A stretch of 64,000 nucleotides of DNA from Prevotella melaninogenica ATCC 25845 (GCF_000144405.1 NC_014371.1:1-64000), one strand, 5' to 3'. Positions 8,532 to 17,119 are shown, counted from the first letter of the stretch. The notes: a model not told the origin generated them from the letters alone. Numbers and translations are program-made.

Positions 8532-8709
8532 CACACGTTTTTTACTTTCATCCCTTGTAATGTGTACATTATTTTGTGGCTCCATTTTAGGGTTTTACTC
8601 TTGTTCTATTGCACCTACATTGTCTAAATTTCCGATGTCAGACATTCGTTTAGGACTCAATAAATCAGATGTAAAAAAAGGTTCTTCCGTTAAATGCGTA
8701 GACTGTTAA
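8518..8709 (+). pseudogene. Truncated lipoprotein-like ORF
   Basis: 63 aa starting MKTNNTRFLLSSLVMCTLF, with a hydrophobic stretch and a possible lipobox ending FYSC. About 30 residues further it stops inside a short dispersed motif (TTCCGTTAAATGCGTAG) that also occurs near 39329 and 46577. The repeat probably replaced the rest of the gene. An intact tiny protein is less likely. Confidence 0.4.
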
Positions 8710-8875
8710 TAGAATGAGGTTAATCCACATACATGGTATGATTAGCCCCTATTAGATGGTTTTAGAACGAGGCAAAAACTACATGATAAATGTAATTAGG
8801 CGCAATGCCTATCTGTCTTCTACAAACAACTTATTCCATTGTTAGTTGATATTTGTAAACTATTTTCATTCAGCT

Positions 8876-8985
8876 CAAAACCAAAACATGCTCTTTTGGC
8901 TTCTTAAAGACGCCCAATTGACTTGCAATAGGTGCCCTTTTGAGGTCTTACTAACGCCCTTTTGAAGTCCAATTAAGCACCTTTT
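8876..8985 (+). repeat. R1 repeat copy B (five 22-bp units)
   Basis: Units end at 8897, 8919, 8941, 8963 and 8985, each closing with CTTTT or CCAATT. The last two contain TTACTAACGCCC and CCAATTAAGCACC, as in the other copies. The flank to about 9250 (TTTGTAACTAATTGATTC, GTAATGATTTTTCAAACCC, TTAAAATGAAAAGG) is an inverted copy of the flank of R1 copy E (39330-39610), so the whole element may be about 350-400 bp. The region 8710-9252 holds nothing else that I can see. Confidence 0.8.
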
Positions 8986-9252
8986 ATTTTACCACTTTGT
9001 AACTAATTGATTCTCTGTTGATTGCAAACTTGATTCTAATATATATTTTTGCCTTCCTTTATAGATATTTTACTCGAAATTATGTAATGATTTTTCAAAC
9101 CCTTATCTGTCAATTTTCGAAGTCTTAAAATGAAAAGGTTTCCAATGAAAGAGGATGATAATAGCATAGAATGTTGACTGTCTTAGCTATGTTTTTGTTT
9201 AAAGAGTAACTTCGGTTCTTCCATTAAAGCAAAACGAAAAGCGTCCACACAT

Positions 9253-9468
9253 TTAACGGAAGACCATACTTTCACCCACAATGCGGAAGAGGCAAAGAGA
9301 AAGGATCAACTCCGAAGCCGAAACCCCGTCCTGTTTCTCCAATGACAGGCGAGATAACAGGTGACCGATGCCAAACTTGCCAAAAAGATGAAATAAATCA
9401 TCACTCATTCGAGTTTTAACACTCAAAAGTTTGGATAACTCACTTATTTTCTCTATTTTTACTTCCAT
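9253..9468 (-). pseudogene. N-terminal fragment of an IS transposase
   Basis: 71 aa beginning MEVKIEKISELSKLLSVK and including SLEKQDGVSASELILSLCLF. It resembles the N-terminus of a DDE transposase (IS4-like type in Bacteroidota). The frame ends where the R1 element flank begins, so the body is missing. Family assignment is from memory of the N-terminal pattern and is tentative. Confidence 0.5.
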
Positions 9469-9561
9469 AATAGTTTTGTTGTCTTGTCTTTAAAATCAGT
9501 TCTTTAGCGATTACTAATTTACAAAGAAAATTCGACAAACTGTTATTTTTCTATCTATTTA

Positions 9562-9797
9562 TTAGGGTGGGAAACTTTAGTTTATGATCCTAATACAGGA
9601 GAAGAGCTTATTTGGGATGGAAGCAAAAAAAATGGGATATGGGTCATAAATCAGGAAGAGAATATAAAAAAATACACAAAGACTATATGGCTGGGAAAAT
9701 ATCAAAAGAAAAATTTTTGAAAGAAGTTAGAAATCCTGATGATTATAGACCTGAAGCTCCTTGTTCTAATAGAAACCATAAATATGAACAAAAATAA
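9562..9797 (+). pseudogene. C-terminal tip of a polymorphic toxin, GH-E nuclease domain, frameshifted
   Basis: One frame reads GWETLVYDPNTGEELIWDGS up to a run of eight A (9625-9632). The next frame then reads WDMGHKSGREYKKIHKDYMA and ends RPEAPCSNRNHKYEQK. Joined, this is the pattern of HNH/Endo VII-type nuclease tips with conserved G-H-E (GHKxGxxY ... N..HxxE), found at the C-terminus of Rhs, T6SS and other polymorphic toxins. One extra A would restore the frame. The large N-terminal delivery part is absent; transposase-flanked DNA precedes it. The ankyrin gene directly downstream fits its immunity partner. Confidence 0.7.
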
Positions 9798-9809
9798 ATA
9801 TTAGAAGTT

Positions 9810-10289
9810 ATGAATGATTTATTTCAAATTATTAGAAGTGGTAACTATGAGGAGTTTACTTCTAAACTAAGCTTGATAGATATAAATGTAATTAATGCTT
9901 ACCATCAAAATTTATTAGAAGAATCTATAACATGTGGGGTGCAAAAAATATCAGAATATTTAATAAAACAGGGTATTAATTTGGATCATCAAGATATTAA
10001 TGGGAAAACTCCATTACACTATTGTGCAGAATATGATGATAAATCTATAGCCGCATTGATTTTGCAAAATGGAGGAGATGTAAATGTAAAAGATAAATAC
10101 GGAAATAATCCTTTGTGGACTGCTGTATTCAATGAAAATTACCAAATTGTTCAGTTATATGTTGATAATAACGGAGATATTAATAATAAGAATGGTAACA
10201 ATATGTCACCTTTAGATTTTGCAATTGAACTTGCTGATACTACACTTATTGAAATATTAACTTTAAAAAATAATATATCTCATACATAA
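9810..10289 (+). CDS. Ankyrin-repeat protein, probable immunity protein
   Basis: 159 aa with at least three ankyrin repeats: GVQKISEYLIKQGINLDHQD, NGKTPLHYCAEYDDKSIA, YGNNPLWTAVFNENYQIVQL. No signal peptide, so cytosolic. Ankyrin proteins are a known immunity type for polymorphic nuclease toxins. This gene starts 12 bases after the GH-E nuclease tip, the usual toxin-immunity order, so it probably neutralises that nuclease. It remains intact while the toxin is broken, as expected of a retained orphan immunity gene. Very AT-rich, consistent with horizontal origin. The partner is inferred from position only. Confidence 0.8.
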   Translation: MNDLFQIIRSGNYEEFTSKLSLIDINVINAYHQNLLEESITCGVQKISEYLIKQGINLDHQDINGKTPLHYCAEYDDKSIAALILQNGGDVNVKDKYGNNPLWTAVFNENYQIVQLYVDNNGDINNKNGNNMSPLDFAIELADTTLIEILTLKNNISHT

Positions 10290-10370
10290 CGATGATAGTG
10301 GATAATGAGCCAAAACGGTACAGGTCAAAACAATCACCTGATTTTCAAAAGATTATTAAAGATTAGGCAT

Positions 10371-10399
10371 AAAGGCAGGAAAAGACTCTCTGCCTTTTA
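10371..10399 (+). terminator. Terminator after the ankyrin gene
   Basis: Stem AAAGGCAG / CTGCCTTT with a short loop, followed by TT, about 80 bases after the ankyrin gene stop. Confidence 0.55.
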
Positions 10400-10474
10400 C
10401 CATATTTGTAACCAAAACAAAGAAAAAATAATCTTACAAGAACGCTTCGCACTTTACGCTCCAGATTAAGAGTT

Positions 10475-10564
10475 GAGTTTCAATGTCCGCATTGCCATTC
10501 AAACAATATTATCAGGAGAGGTAAAAGTAGTACAGGTAAACAACGCTACCGATGTAAGAATTGA
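10475..10564 (+). pseudogene. IS1-family InsA N-terminal relic
   Basis: The frame EFQCPHCHSNNIIRRGK continuing through QRYRCKN and then a stop is the InsA-type zinc-finger start (CPxC...RYxC) of IS1-family transposases. Nothing of the catalytic part follows. Confidence 0.65.
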
Positions 10565-10576
10565 ATTAGATGTCCT

Positions 10577-10614
10577 GATGTGCCATCTGTCCCATCGTGG
10601 GCAGGTGGCACATC
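10577..10614. terminator. Strong hairpin
   Basis: GATGTGCCA pairs with TGGCACATC around an inner CTGTCCCA/TGGGCAG stem. A T-rich stretch follows about 15 bases later. It may be a terminator or part of the IS1 relic. Confidence 0.4.
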
Positions 10615-10735
10615 TGCCATCGGGCTTCTTTTGTTTCTGCTTTTTCAGGTATAAGTGACAAAATATTTGTAAACATAAAATAACGATATGTCAAACAAAG
10701 TTGCTATATTTGTAGTTCGGCACTTTAAAACAAAC

Positions 10736-10832
10736 TTTCCTGTCACTGCTGTCATCATTTGTGGGTGTTTAACTTGTTGATTTACAATGAACTCTATGCA
10801 AATGTTAAAATGACAGCAAATGAAAATAAAAG
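10736..10832 (+). repeat. R3 MITE-like repeat, copy a
   Basis: About 97 bases bounded by CTGTCACTGCTGTCA and ATGTTAAAATGACAGCAAA, imperfect inverted ends. Same family as 17612-17714, 27937-28036 and 44081-44181. A TATATTTG box at 10705 lies just upstream, with no gene following. Confidence 0.7.
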
Positions 10833-10851
10833 TAAGTTGAGCTAAATGCAA

Positions 10852-11095
10852 TATAACGGAGATGGCGATGGGCAAAGATATACAGAGATGAAACATAAGT
10901 TTACTGATAAGTTTTGGGATAAATGCTTTGAGTTTGAAATCTCTAATCAAACTCGTAAATATTTTCCGTTACTTCATGCTGCAACGGTATCTCCGTGTTT
11001 TCTATTACTTTGTTTTTAATAATTCTCTATGTTCTCTGCTTGACATTTATTGAAATACTAAACTTAATAACAAGCCTTATTATTCCAAATTACTG
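10852..11095. repeat. R4 dispersed repeat, degenerate copy
   Basis: Shares TTTTGGGATAAAT, ACGGTATCTCCGTG, TTAATAATTCTC and GACATTTATT with the copy at 17270-17545, but its left CACAGAG end is decayed. The following stretch to 11502 is AT-rich; I see nothing firm in it beyond the untranslated leader of the next gene. Confidence 0.5.
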
Positions 11096-11502
11096 AAGGA
11101 ACTTACTTAATAATTCCAATTTGGTCATCATGTCACAATTTGTTTAGGCTCTAATGCCAGATTTGGGTTAAATTAATTCTCCTTTTTATTTTATAATGTT
11201 ATTTTTTGCTTTATATTTTTCTATAAAGCAGTACTTTTTCGTTGTCTTTTTATTAGTTGTTATGTATCTGATATATAGCTTATTATGATTTCTTTTGATG
11301 TTTAAAAGGTTATTGAAAGACTTATATTGATTTATATTATATCCGTAGGAAGTTTGTATTCGCTTTTAGTTTCGCTTTTTCTTCGTAATATTGTAGTTGA
11401 AAAGGAAAGATAAGAAACCTAAATCTTTGTTGATAAGAGAAAGGACTTCGAGTTTTATTACGAAATAAAGCAGATTTTAATAACCTTTTAATATATAAGT
11501 TT

Positions 11503-12387
11503 ATGGGATTAAAAACATTTACAAAATCTATTTTATGTTGCGCTTTATTCGTTGTTGGCGCATTGTCTGCAAAAGCTGCTGACCGCTTAGTAATTGTCGG
11601 TGACGCTACATGGGGTGGTTGGAATCTTAGTCAATCTACCGTTATGCAGAAGCCTGATGAGAACGCTGATGTCTTCAAGGCAACTGTTCATTTAGATGCA
11701 AACAAGGAGTTTAAGTTTTTGACGGAGCTTGGTTGGGGTAACTTGGAGTATCGTGCTGGAGCGAGTTCTGTTACCTTACAGTCGGGTGTTGAGGCTCCAT
11801 TGGTTAGCAGCGAAGATGAGCCTACCGATGGTAAGTTCTTTGTTTCTGAGTCTGCCAACTATGATATTGTTTGTAATTTGGCTACGAAAAAAGTGGTTGT
11901 TACCAAGGCTGCTTATCAGGCAACAGCATTGAAGCACACTGCTTTATGGATGATTGGTAGTGCTACAAAGGGCGGTTGGAGTATCGGTGAAGGAACGATT
12001 ATGAAGGCAGATGCAACTAATCCTGCAAAGTTCTCAGCACGAACCGAGTTGAAGGCTGGTGAGTTGAAGTTCGGTACGAATGTTTATGCTGGCTTCGATC
12101 AGATGTTCTATTTGCGCGACTTGTCAGACGAGGGTAAGATTGTCTTTGGTGGTGATGATAACAAATGGAACTTCACAGAGGAGGCTACATACGATGTTAC
12201 CGTTGATGTTGCTGCGATGACAGTGTCATTTACTAAGGTTGATCCAACAGCGATTAGCACTGTAGAGACAGCAAACAATGCACCTGCAGTTTACTACACA
12301 TTGAGCGGTGTGAAGGTTGAGAAGCCTGTTGCTGGTGTTTATGTAAAGCGTCAGGGTGGTAAGTCTGTGAAGGTTGTAGTGAAATAA
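11503..12387 (+). CDS. Secreted two-domain protein, SusE/SusF-like, with C-terminal sorting-like tail
   Basis: 294 aa. Signal peptide MGLKTFTKSILCCALFVVGA, cleaved near AKA-AD. Two tandem beta-sandwich-like repeats follow: LVIVGDATWGGWNLSQSTVM (about residue 28) and ALWMIGSATKGGWSIGEGTI (about 148). This spacing is typical of SusE/SusF-type outer-membrane glycan-binding repeats. The C-terminus (YYTLSGVKVEKPVAGVYVKR, ending VKVVVK) resembles Bacteroidota T9SS type A sorting tails. There is no lipobox cysteine, so surface attachment would be via T9SS. It stands alone; the ligand is unknown. Confidence 0.7.
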   Translation: MGLKTFTKSILCCALFVVGALSAKAADRLVIVGDATWGGWNLSQSTVMQKPDENADVFKATVHLDANKEFKFLTELGWGNLEYRAGASSVTLQSGVEAPLVSSEDEPTDGKFFVSESANYDIVCNLATKKVVVTKAAYQATALKHTALWMIGSATKGGWSIGEGTIMKADATNPAKFSARTELKAGELKFGTNVYAGFDQMFYLRDLSDEGKIVFGGDDNKWNFTEEATYDVTVDVAAMTVSFTKVDPTAISTVETANNAPAVYYTLSGVKVEKPVAGVYVKRQGGKSVKVVVK

Positions 12388-12468
12388 AACCTTGTTTCTT
12401 ACAATAGTTGGGGTGAGAGAATAAGCCCCTTTGTATAGTAAAACTTCTTACATTCGGTTATAAATAAA

Positions 12469-12513
12469 GCCATATCGACATCTCCCTACGGAGATGAAGA
12501 TATGGCATTTTGA
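12469..12513. terminator. Bidirectional terminator
   Basis: Stem GCCATATC...ATCTCC / GGAGAT...GATATGGC followed by ATTTTGATTT on plus. On minus it is followed by a T-rich stretch. It separates the convergent genes 11503-12387 and 12531-13280. Confidence 0.8.
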
Positions 12514-12530
12514 TTTGTAGAAAAGGTTTG

Positions 12531-13280
12531 TTATATTTTATGCGTACGGTAAATTATGTAATCACCGTCCGCTTGGATTGTAAATTCATTCGATAAGGCT
12601 TCGTTCAGTGTTCCCTGCCATAGCTCGCTGAATGGATAGACGTCCCATTTGAGTCCGTTGCTGCTTAGTTCTTTGCAGGTTGCATTGAAGATACTGACTT
12701 GCTGTCCGGGGAAAGAATCAAAACGAGTTGTACCTGATGCTGCAACAAAATAACCATAGTCGGTTACCATCACTGGGTCGATAGCCAACTGACGATAGTA
12801 ATAGAGCATGAGAGAGATGTTGCCCAAAGTATGATCTTCACGCTTCCCCGTCGCTCCGAGGTAGCAGAAGCGAGGGCGAGTATGGGTAGATGCATCCATC
12901 TTTAGATGTGAACGAGCAAAGAGGGTAGCCTTCGTAAGGTCGTTAAACTCCTGCTCTGAAATCGGATGATAGATGTGTGCATAGCGTTGTTTCAGCTCTT
13001 CAGAGAGTGAGTCGCCATCGCCCACCACTGCTGTTGGCTCTATATCATATTCCAATAAATCCTCCAAAGCACCATCACATACAATCAGATTTTCTGCAGT
13101 ACGTAGGATGTGAAGGGGTAGGGCGTGGGTTGGGAAGTCGCCAGCAGCAAGGATGACGGTACTAAAACCTCCCCCGAAGACCTCCCCTAACCCCTCCAAA
13201 GGAGGGGAAAGCCTAACGGGGTGTTCGTTGGGAATGTGTTGGTGTCCGTCATTATTATTCTCTTTATTATTGATAATCAT
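12531..13280 (-). CDS. Thiamine pyrophosphokinase
   Basis: Transfers pyrophosphate from ATP to thiamine to give TPP. 249 aa. TPK hallmarks: VILAAGDFPTH, IVCDGALEDLLEYDIEPTAV, VGDGDSL, the DLTKATLFA helix, and LGATGKREDHTLGN. It is the last gene of a TPP-riboswitch operon with a TonB receptor and PnuC-type transporter, the same set as the known Bacteroides thiamine uptake operon (OMthi-pnuT-tnr3). The first 40 residues are odd: HPVRLSPPLEGLGEVFGGG is encoded by a GC-rich palindromic repeat (13168-13213) inserted in frame. There is no Met between it and the conserved FSTVILAAGD, so either the extension is translated or a non-ATG start is used. Confidence 0.93.
   Translation of the reverse strand: MIINNKENNNDGHQHIPNEHPVRLSPPLEGLGEVFGGGFSTVILAAGDFPTHALPLHILRTAENLIVCDGALEDLLEYDIEPTAVVGDGDSLSEELKQRYAHIYHPISEQEFNDLTKATLFARSHLKMDASTHTRPRFCYLGATGKREDHTLGNISLMLYYYRQLAIDPVMVTDYGYFVAASGTTRFDSFPGQQVSIFNATCKELSSNGLKWDVYPFSELWQGTLNEALSNEFTIQADGDYIIYRTHKI
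13168..13213. repeat. GC-rich palindromic repeat inside the TPK coding sequence
   Basis: CCCCTCCAAAGGAGGGG palindrome with the flank CTAACC/CCTCCCC. The same unit occurs at 13590-13625 and, with a CTTTCGG centre, at 13635-13672. Confidence 0.75.
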
Positions 13281-13305
13281 TTGCTTTGCAGTTCTATTTT
13301 ATTTT

Positions 13306-13510
13306 TTCTCTCTTTCGAGATACTTTGTATTCGTTTTATTTATTGCAATAATCTATTTTGTTCTTTCTCTCTTCGAGATACTTTGTTTTCGTTTAATTTA
13401 TTGCAATAACCTTATTTTATTCTTTCTCTCTTTCGAGATACTTTGTTTTCGTTTAATTTATTGCAATAACCTTATTTTATTCTTTCTCTCTTCGAGATAC
13501 TTTATATGGT
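13306..13510. repeat. Tandem repeat, about 59 bp x 3.5
   Basis: TTCGAGATACTTTG recurs at 13314, 13372, 13432 and 13491, with TTATTGCAATAA between. Periods are 58, 60 and 59 bases. It fills the interval between pnuC and the TPK gene in the thiamine operon. Confidence 0.85.
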
Positions 13511-13583
13511 ATCATTCCTTTCGATAACTTCTTCTTCAACCTATGAATATATTTTGGAGAACTCTAAAGGAACTTTTCTTCCG

Positions 13584-14246
13584 TTAGGCATCCCCCTCCT
13601 TTGGAGGGGTTAGGGGAGGTCCTTCCCTATTTGCACTCCCCTCCTTTCGGAGGGGTTGGGGGAGGCTCCTCCTCCACTTAAAATACCCTGCCACTGCAAT
13701 AACAGCATAGAAAGCATAGAGTCCTGCGGTGAAAGGAATCTCTTTATATACATAAAGTCCTGCTAATTCGATGTCGACAACAATCCATATCCACCACTGT
13801 TCGATGTATTTCTTTGCTAACGCCCACAGTCCGATGAAGCTGAGTGCATTGCCGAAGCTATCTAATACTGGTACGGTAGAGTTTGTGAACTTTATGAGGA
13901 TGATATAAAGTGCAGCCCAGAGAAGGAGGAAGGTAAGCAATGAGGGGAGTATCAACCGACGAGGATAGTGTGTGATAGGAATCTCCTCCGCCCCTTTCTT
14001 CCTTCCGAACTTCCAATATAAGAAGCCATAGATGGCTGCTAAGGTATAGTATATCTGCATTCCAAAGTCCGCATACAGTCCTGCCTCGTAATAGACAAAC
14101 ATATAGATGACAGGCATAATAATCCCCGTCAACCAAAGCCATATACTCGCTTTGTATTCTTGATAGATGTAAATTAGGCCGACGATGCAGCCCAGCATGT
14201 CTAATGTCATGATGAATATGAAAGAAAAGCGACCAACAACAAACAA
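13584..14246 (-). CDS. pnuC: PnuC-family thiamine transporter (PnuT-like)
   Basis: Inner-membrane facilitator, here probably for thiamine. 220 aa with about seven hydrophobic segments and PnuC-type motifs: YQEYKASIWLWLTGIIMPV, YYTLAAIYGFLYWKFG, WIWIVVDIELAGLYVYKEI. It lies between the thiamine TonB receptor and TPK in a TPP-riboswitch operon, which points to thiamine rather than nicotinamide riboside. An internal start at 14210 (MTLDMLGCIVGLIY) fits the family start equally well. The last 25 or so residues (RKEGSANREG, PPLTPPKEGDA) are encoded by GC-rich palindromic repeats (13590-13672), so the natural C-terminus has been replaced or extended. Confidence 0.9.
   Translation of the reverse strand: MFVVGRFSFIFIMTLDMLGCIVGLIYIYQEYKASIWLWLTGIIMPVIYMFVYYEAGLYADFGMQIYYTLAAIYGFLYWKFGRKKGAEEIPITHYPRRLILPSLLTFLLLWAALYIILIKFTNSTVPVLDSFGNALSFIGLWALAKKYIEQWWIWIVVDIELAGLYVYKEIPFTAGLYAFYAVIAVAGYFKWRRSLPQPLRKEGSANREGPPLTPPKEGDA
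13590..13672. repeat. Two GC-rich palindromic repeats at the 3' end of pnuC
   Basis: CCCCTCCTTTGGAGGGG and CCCCTCCTTTCGGAGGGG palindromes, each followed by GGTTRGGGGAGG, lie within the last codons of pnuC. Same family as 13168-13213. Confidence 0.75.
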
Positions 14247-14279
14247 TCAGCAATCCACCCACCAACTGGCCGGCCAACC

Positions 14280-14576
14280 AACCGGCCCCTCCCCCTTCCC
14301 CTCCCCCGAAGGGAGGGGCGTAGAATGCGTGATACCCCTACATGAGATTACAAGTGGATAAGTTTACGTGTAAACAAGTTGTCCTGCTTGAGTGTTGAGT
14401 CTTTTTACAAGCAATCTACAAGCATACCCCTTGTGATTAACATGAGTTTACAAGTGGATAAGTTTACGTGTAAACAAGTTGTTCTGCTTGAGTATTGACT
14501 CTTTTTACAAGCAATCTACAAGCATACAATACATTTCACGCCCCTCCCTTCGGGGGAGGGGAAGGGGGAGGGGCCA
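14280..14576. repeat. Composite repeat between the thiamine receptor and pnuC
   Basis: Outer arms of about 38 bases form a near-perfect inverted repeat (GGCCCCTCCCCCTTCCCC ... GGGGAAGGGGGAGGGGCC). Inside are two direct repeats of about 87 bases exactly 100 bases apart (14341 and 14441), each with CAAGTGGATAAGTTTACG and a GTTTACGTGTAAAC palindrome. No gene is present. As RNA it would form a large stem inside the operon. Confidence 0.85.
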
Positions 14577-14596
14577 GTTGTTAGGTCTTGTTCTAT

Positions 14597-16981
14597 TTAA
14601 AACTTCACCGCAACACTTCCCATCACATTAAACCCTGCCATTGGGATAAAACCAATCTGTGTGTAACGGTTCTCATTAGGATGACTGTTGTTGTCGAGGA
14701 TTGTGCTGTACACCCATCCGCTGGCTGCATAATGGCGATTGAAGATATTGTTGAGGTTCACACCGAAGACAGCTTCCTTCAAACCTGCAATGTGCTTGGT
14801 AGGACGAAGGGTATAGCTGAGGGTGACATTCGTCTGTGAATAGCATGGCAACGAACGTGTCATGTTCTCGGTATTGTCGAGATACTGACGACTGACGAAG
14901 TTTGTATGCCATACAGCCTCAAAGCCTTTGTAATGGAGATTGAGCATACCATTGAGGATAGCTGATGGTGAGAATGCCAAAGTAGAGTGGTTGTAATGAA
15001 TCTTACGGAACGAAGACTCCCAGTCTACGCTTGCCATCTCGTCAAAGTCCTTGATGATATTACGACTCAAAGCAGCGTTACCCTCAACGGTCAACCATGA
15101 CAGTGGGCTCCAGCCTGCCTCCAACTCAGCACCCATACGATAGCTGTCCTTGATGTTTGTAGTCAGATTCGCACCGATATCACTCTGTGCACCAGTCTGT
15201 ACAAACTGGTTGTTATAGTCCATATAATAGAGGTTCACCCCTGCTCTCCAGTTGCGACCATTGTATTGATAGCCCATTTCGATATCCACCATACGCTCTG
15301 GTGATGGTGCAGGATAACTACCGTTGTTGGTGAAGTTATTACGTTCTGGCTCACGACTGGCATGCGCAATAGATGCGTAAGCCTTGTGACCGCCACGATA
15401 ATAGCTGATTCCCGCTTTCGGATTAACGAAGTCATAACGCTCGCTGATGTCTAAGAGCTGGTTCTGATAGCCACTTCCGACCTTATAGAAGCGGTCGTTC
15501 TGACCATCGGTCATATATTCTACATGACGGATCTGCAGGTCCATAAATACGTTCCAATAGTCTGCAAAGTTGTATTTTGCCTTGAAGAATCCACTGTAAT
15601 CATACTTATGTGCCTTAGAGTCATAATACTTATAATCATTGCCACCAGCGCGATATTTCGCATCTGCCTCCTCATTCTTTATATAAGTAAGGTAGCCGAA
15701 GTGACTGCCACGGAACTGCTGCAGATTCAGTCCGCCCGTTACGTCCCAGTTCTCGTCCTTGTAATTGCTGGTGTAAACAATGCCGTAGGTGTGCTGTGAC
15801 AAACCTTTCAGGCGTACGAAATCAGACTTCTTGATAAACTTACCATTGCTATCGGTGAATGCCAAACCGAACTTCGCAAACTTTGTGTTATGCTTAAATT
15901 CGCTGTAATAGCCGTAACCGTAGGTGTAATGCAGGGTTACGTTGTGACTCCAATGATTGGAAGGGTGGAAAGCAAACGATAAGAGGTTATGATTCTGATA
16001 GAAATTATCTGTCGTCTTGTTCCAGAATGAGCCGTCACGCATCGTGTAACGTGCTGTCTGGTAGTTGCCATTCCCATCCTTTACGAAGGCTCCGTTAGCA
16101 TCGGTCTGCAGGTATTCATAGAGTTGGTTGAACTTGCCCAAACCTCTGTCATACATATCTTTATAGGTCATGATACCTGTCTTAGCACCGTAGGTACCAT
16201 CCATCAAACTCAAGTCATTACTACCCGTAACGACACCATTCCATGCCTGTCCAGTCTTTTCAAAGTTGCCGATGTTCTTATAGCTGATGCGGAAGTTATC
16301 GCCCAACCATGTTAGTCCACCATAGTAAGAACCCGAACGTCCACTCGTTCCGTTGACATATCCGTCTGTTGCGGTCTCATGATAAGCTCCATCGAAGACA
16401 AGATGATTGAACAACAGACCCGTAGAGAACTTCAAACCAGCGTTATACGTATTGTATGAACCGTATGAACCACTCACCTCTACGCTTGGTTTTCTACTTG
16501 GTGCGCTCGTTGCCAACGACACCGAACCACCGAAGGCACCGTCGCCATTGGTTGAAGTACCGATACCACGCTGTATTTGTACACTATTCATCAGCGATGC
16601 GTAAGAGTTCATGTTTGCCCAAAAGACCGTCTGGTCCTCAGGCGAATTGAGTGCAACACCGTCTAAGGTGATGTTGATTCTACTGCCCGCAGCACCACGA
16701 ATGCGCATCGCTGCCGTACCCGTTCCAAGTCCATTTTCGCCCCAAGCCAATACGCCCGGTGTCTGTGAGAGGAGGAAAGGCAGTTCACGTCCACTCTTTG
16801 AGAACGTCTCAAGTTCCGTTTTTTTGATATTAGAAACAGCGTATGGTGCACTCTTTGGCGCACGTACACCTGCCACAACGACCTCATCAAGATGTTGTTG
16901 TTTCAGTGTGTCCGTCACTGTTTGCGCCTTTATAGCTGCCACGCACGTCAGTGCAGCAGTAAATAGGATAATTCTTTTCAT
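14597..16981 (-). CDS. TonB-dependent outer-membrane receptor for thiamine (OMthi-like)
   Basis: Energy-coupled outer-membrane uptake of thiamine or its phosphates. 794 aa with signal peptide MKRIILFTAALTCVAAIKAQ, a TonB-box-like segment LDEVVVAG, a plug domain (about residues 45-165: LPFLLSQTPGVLAWGE, IRGAAGSRINITLDGVALNS) and a long beta-barrel ending in aromatic-terminated VMGSVAVKF. Substrate is inferred from the TPP riboswitch directly upstream and from pnuC and TPK downstream, the known Bacteroidota thiamine operon. Length and architecture are complete. Confidence 0.93.
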   Translation of the reverse strand: MKRIILFTAALTCVAAIKAQTVTDTLKQQHLDEVVVAGVRAPKSAPYAVSNIKKTELETFSKSGRELPFLLSQTPGVLAWGENGLGTGTAAMRIRGAAGSRINITLDGVALNSPEDQTVFWANMNSYASLMNSVQIQRGIGTSTNGDGAFGGSVSLATSAPSRKPSVEVSGSYGSYNTYNAGLKFSTGLLFNHLVFDGAYHETATDGYVNGTSGRSGSYYGGLTWLGDNFRISYKNIGNFEKTGQAWNGVVTGSNDLSLMDGTYGAKTGIMTYKDMYDRGLGKFNQLYEYLQTDANGAFVKDGNGNYQTARYTMRDGSFWNKTTDNFYQNHNLLSFAFHPSNHWSHNVTLHYTYGYGYYSEFKHNTKFAKFGLAFTDSNGKFIKKSDFVRLKGLSQHTYGIVYTSNYKDENWDVTGGLNLQQFRGSHFGYLTYIKNEEADAKYRAGGNDYKYYDSKAHKYDYSGFFKAKYNFADYWNVFMDLQIRHVEYMTDGQNDRFYKVGSGYQNQLLDISERYDFVNPKAGISYYRGGHKAYASIAHASREPERNNFTNNGSYPAPSPERMVDIEMGYQYNGRNWRAGVNLYYMDYNNQFVQTGAQSDIGANLTTNIKDSYRMGAELEAGWSPLSWLTVEGNAALSRNIIKDFDEMASVDWESSFRKIHYNHSTLAFSPSAILNGMLNLHYKGFEAVWHTNFVSRQYLDNTENMTRSLPCYSQTNVTLSYTLRPTKHIAGLKEAVFGVNLNNIFNRHYAASGWVYSTILDNNSHPNENRYTQIGFIPMAGFNVMGSVAVKF

Positions 16982-17011
16982 ATCCCAGGTTGATGATTTA
17001 AGAAAAAAGTA

Positions 17012-17097
17012 TAAGGGGGTATCTTCCTACGCCGGCATTATCCGTATCAGGTCAATGGGTATAATCTCAGCAAGCCCAAACAGGCAAGCACCCCTTA
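17012..17097 (-). promoter_or_regulatory. TPP riboswitch (THI box)
   Basis: Read on minus: GGGGTGC ... GCTGAGATTATACCC ... ACCTGATACGGATAATGCC ... GTAGGA ... ACCCCCTTA. This has the CUGAGA and ACCUGAU..GGAUAAUGCC cores and a closing P1 stem (TAAGGGG / CCCCTTA). It lies about 30 bases before the thiamine TonB receptor start, so it probably controls translation or early termination when TPP is abundant. Confidence 0.95.
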
Positions 17098-17119
17098 GTT
17101 TCCATTCTGAAAACCGATG

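Noticed and set aside
13153..13527. Plus-strand 124-aa ORF over the 59-bp repeats
   Set aside because: Low-complexity translation of tandem repeats antisense to TPK; not a gene.
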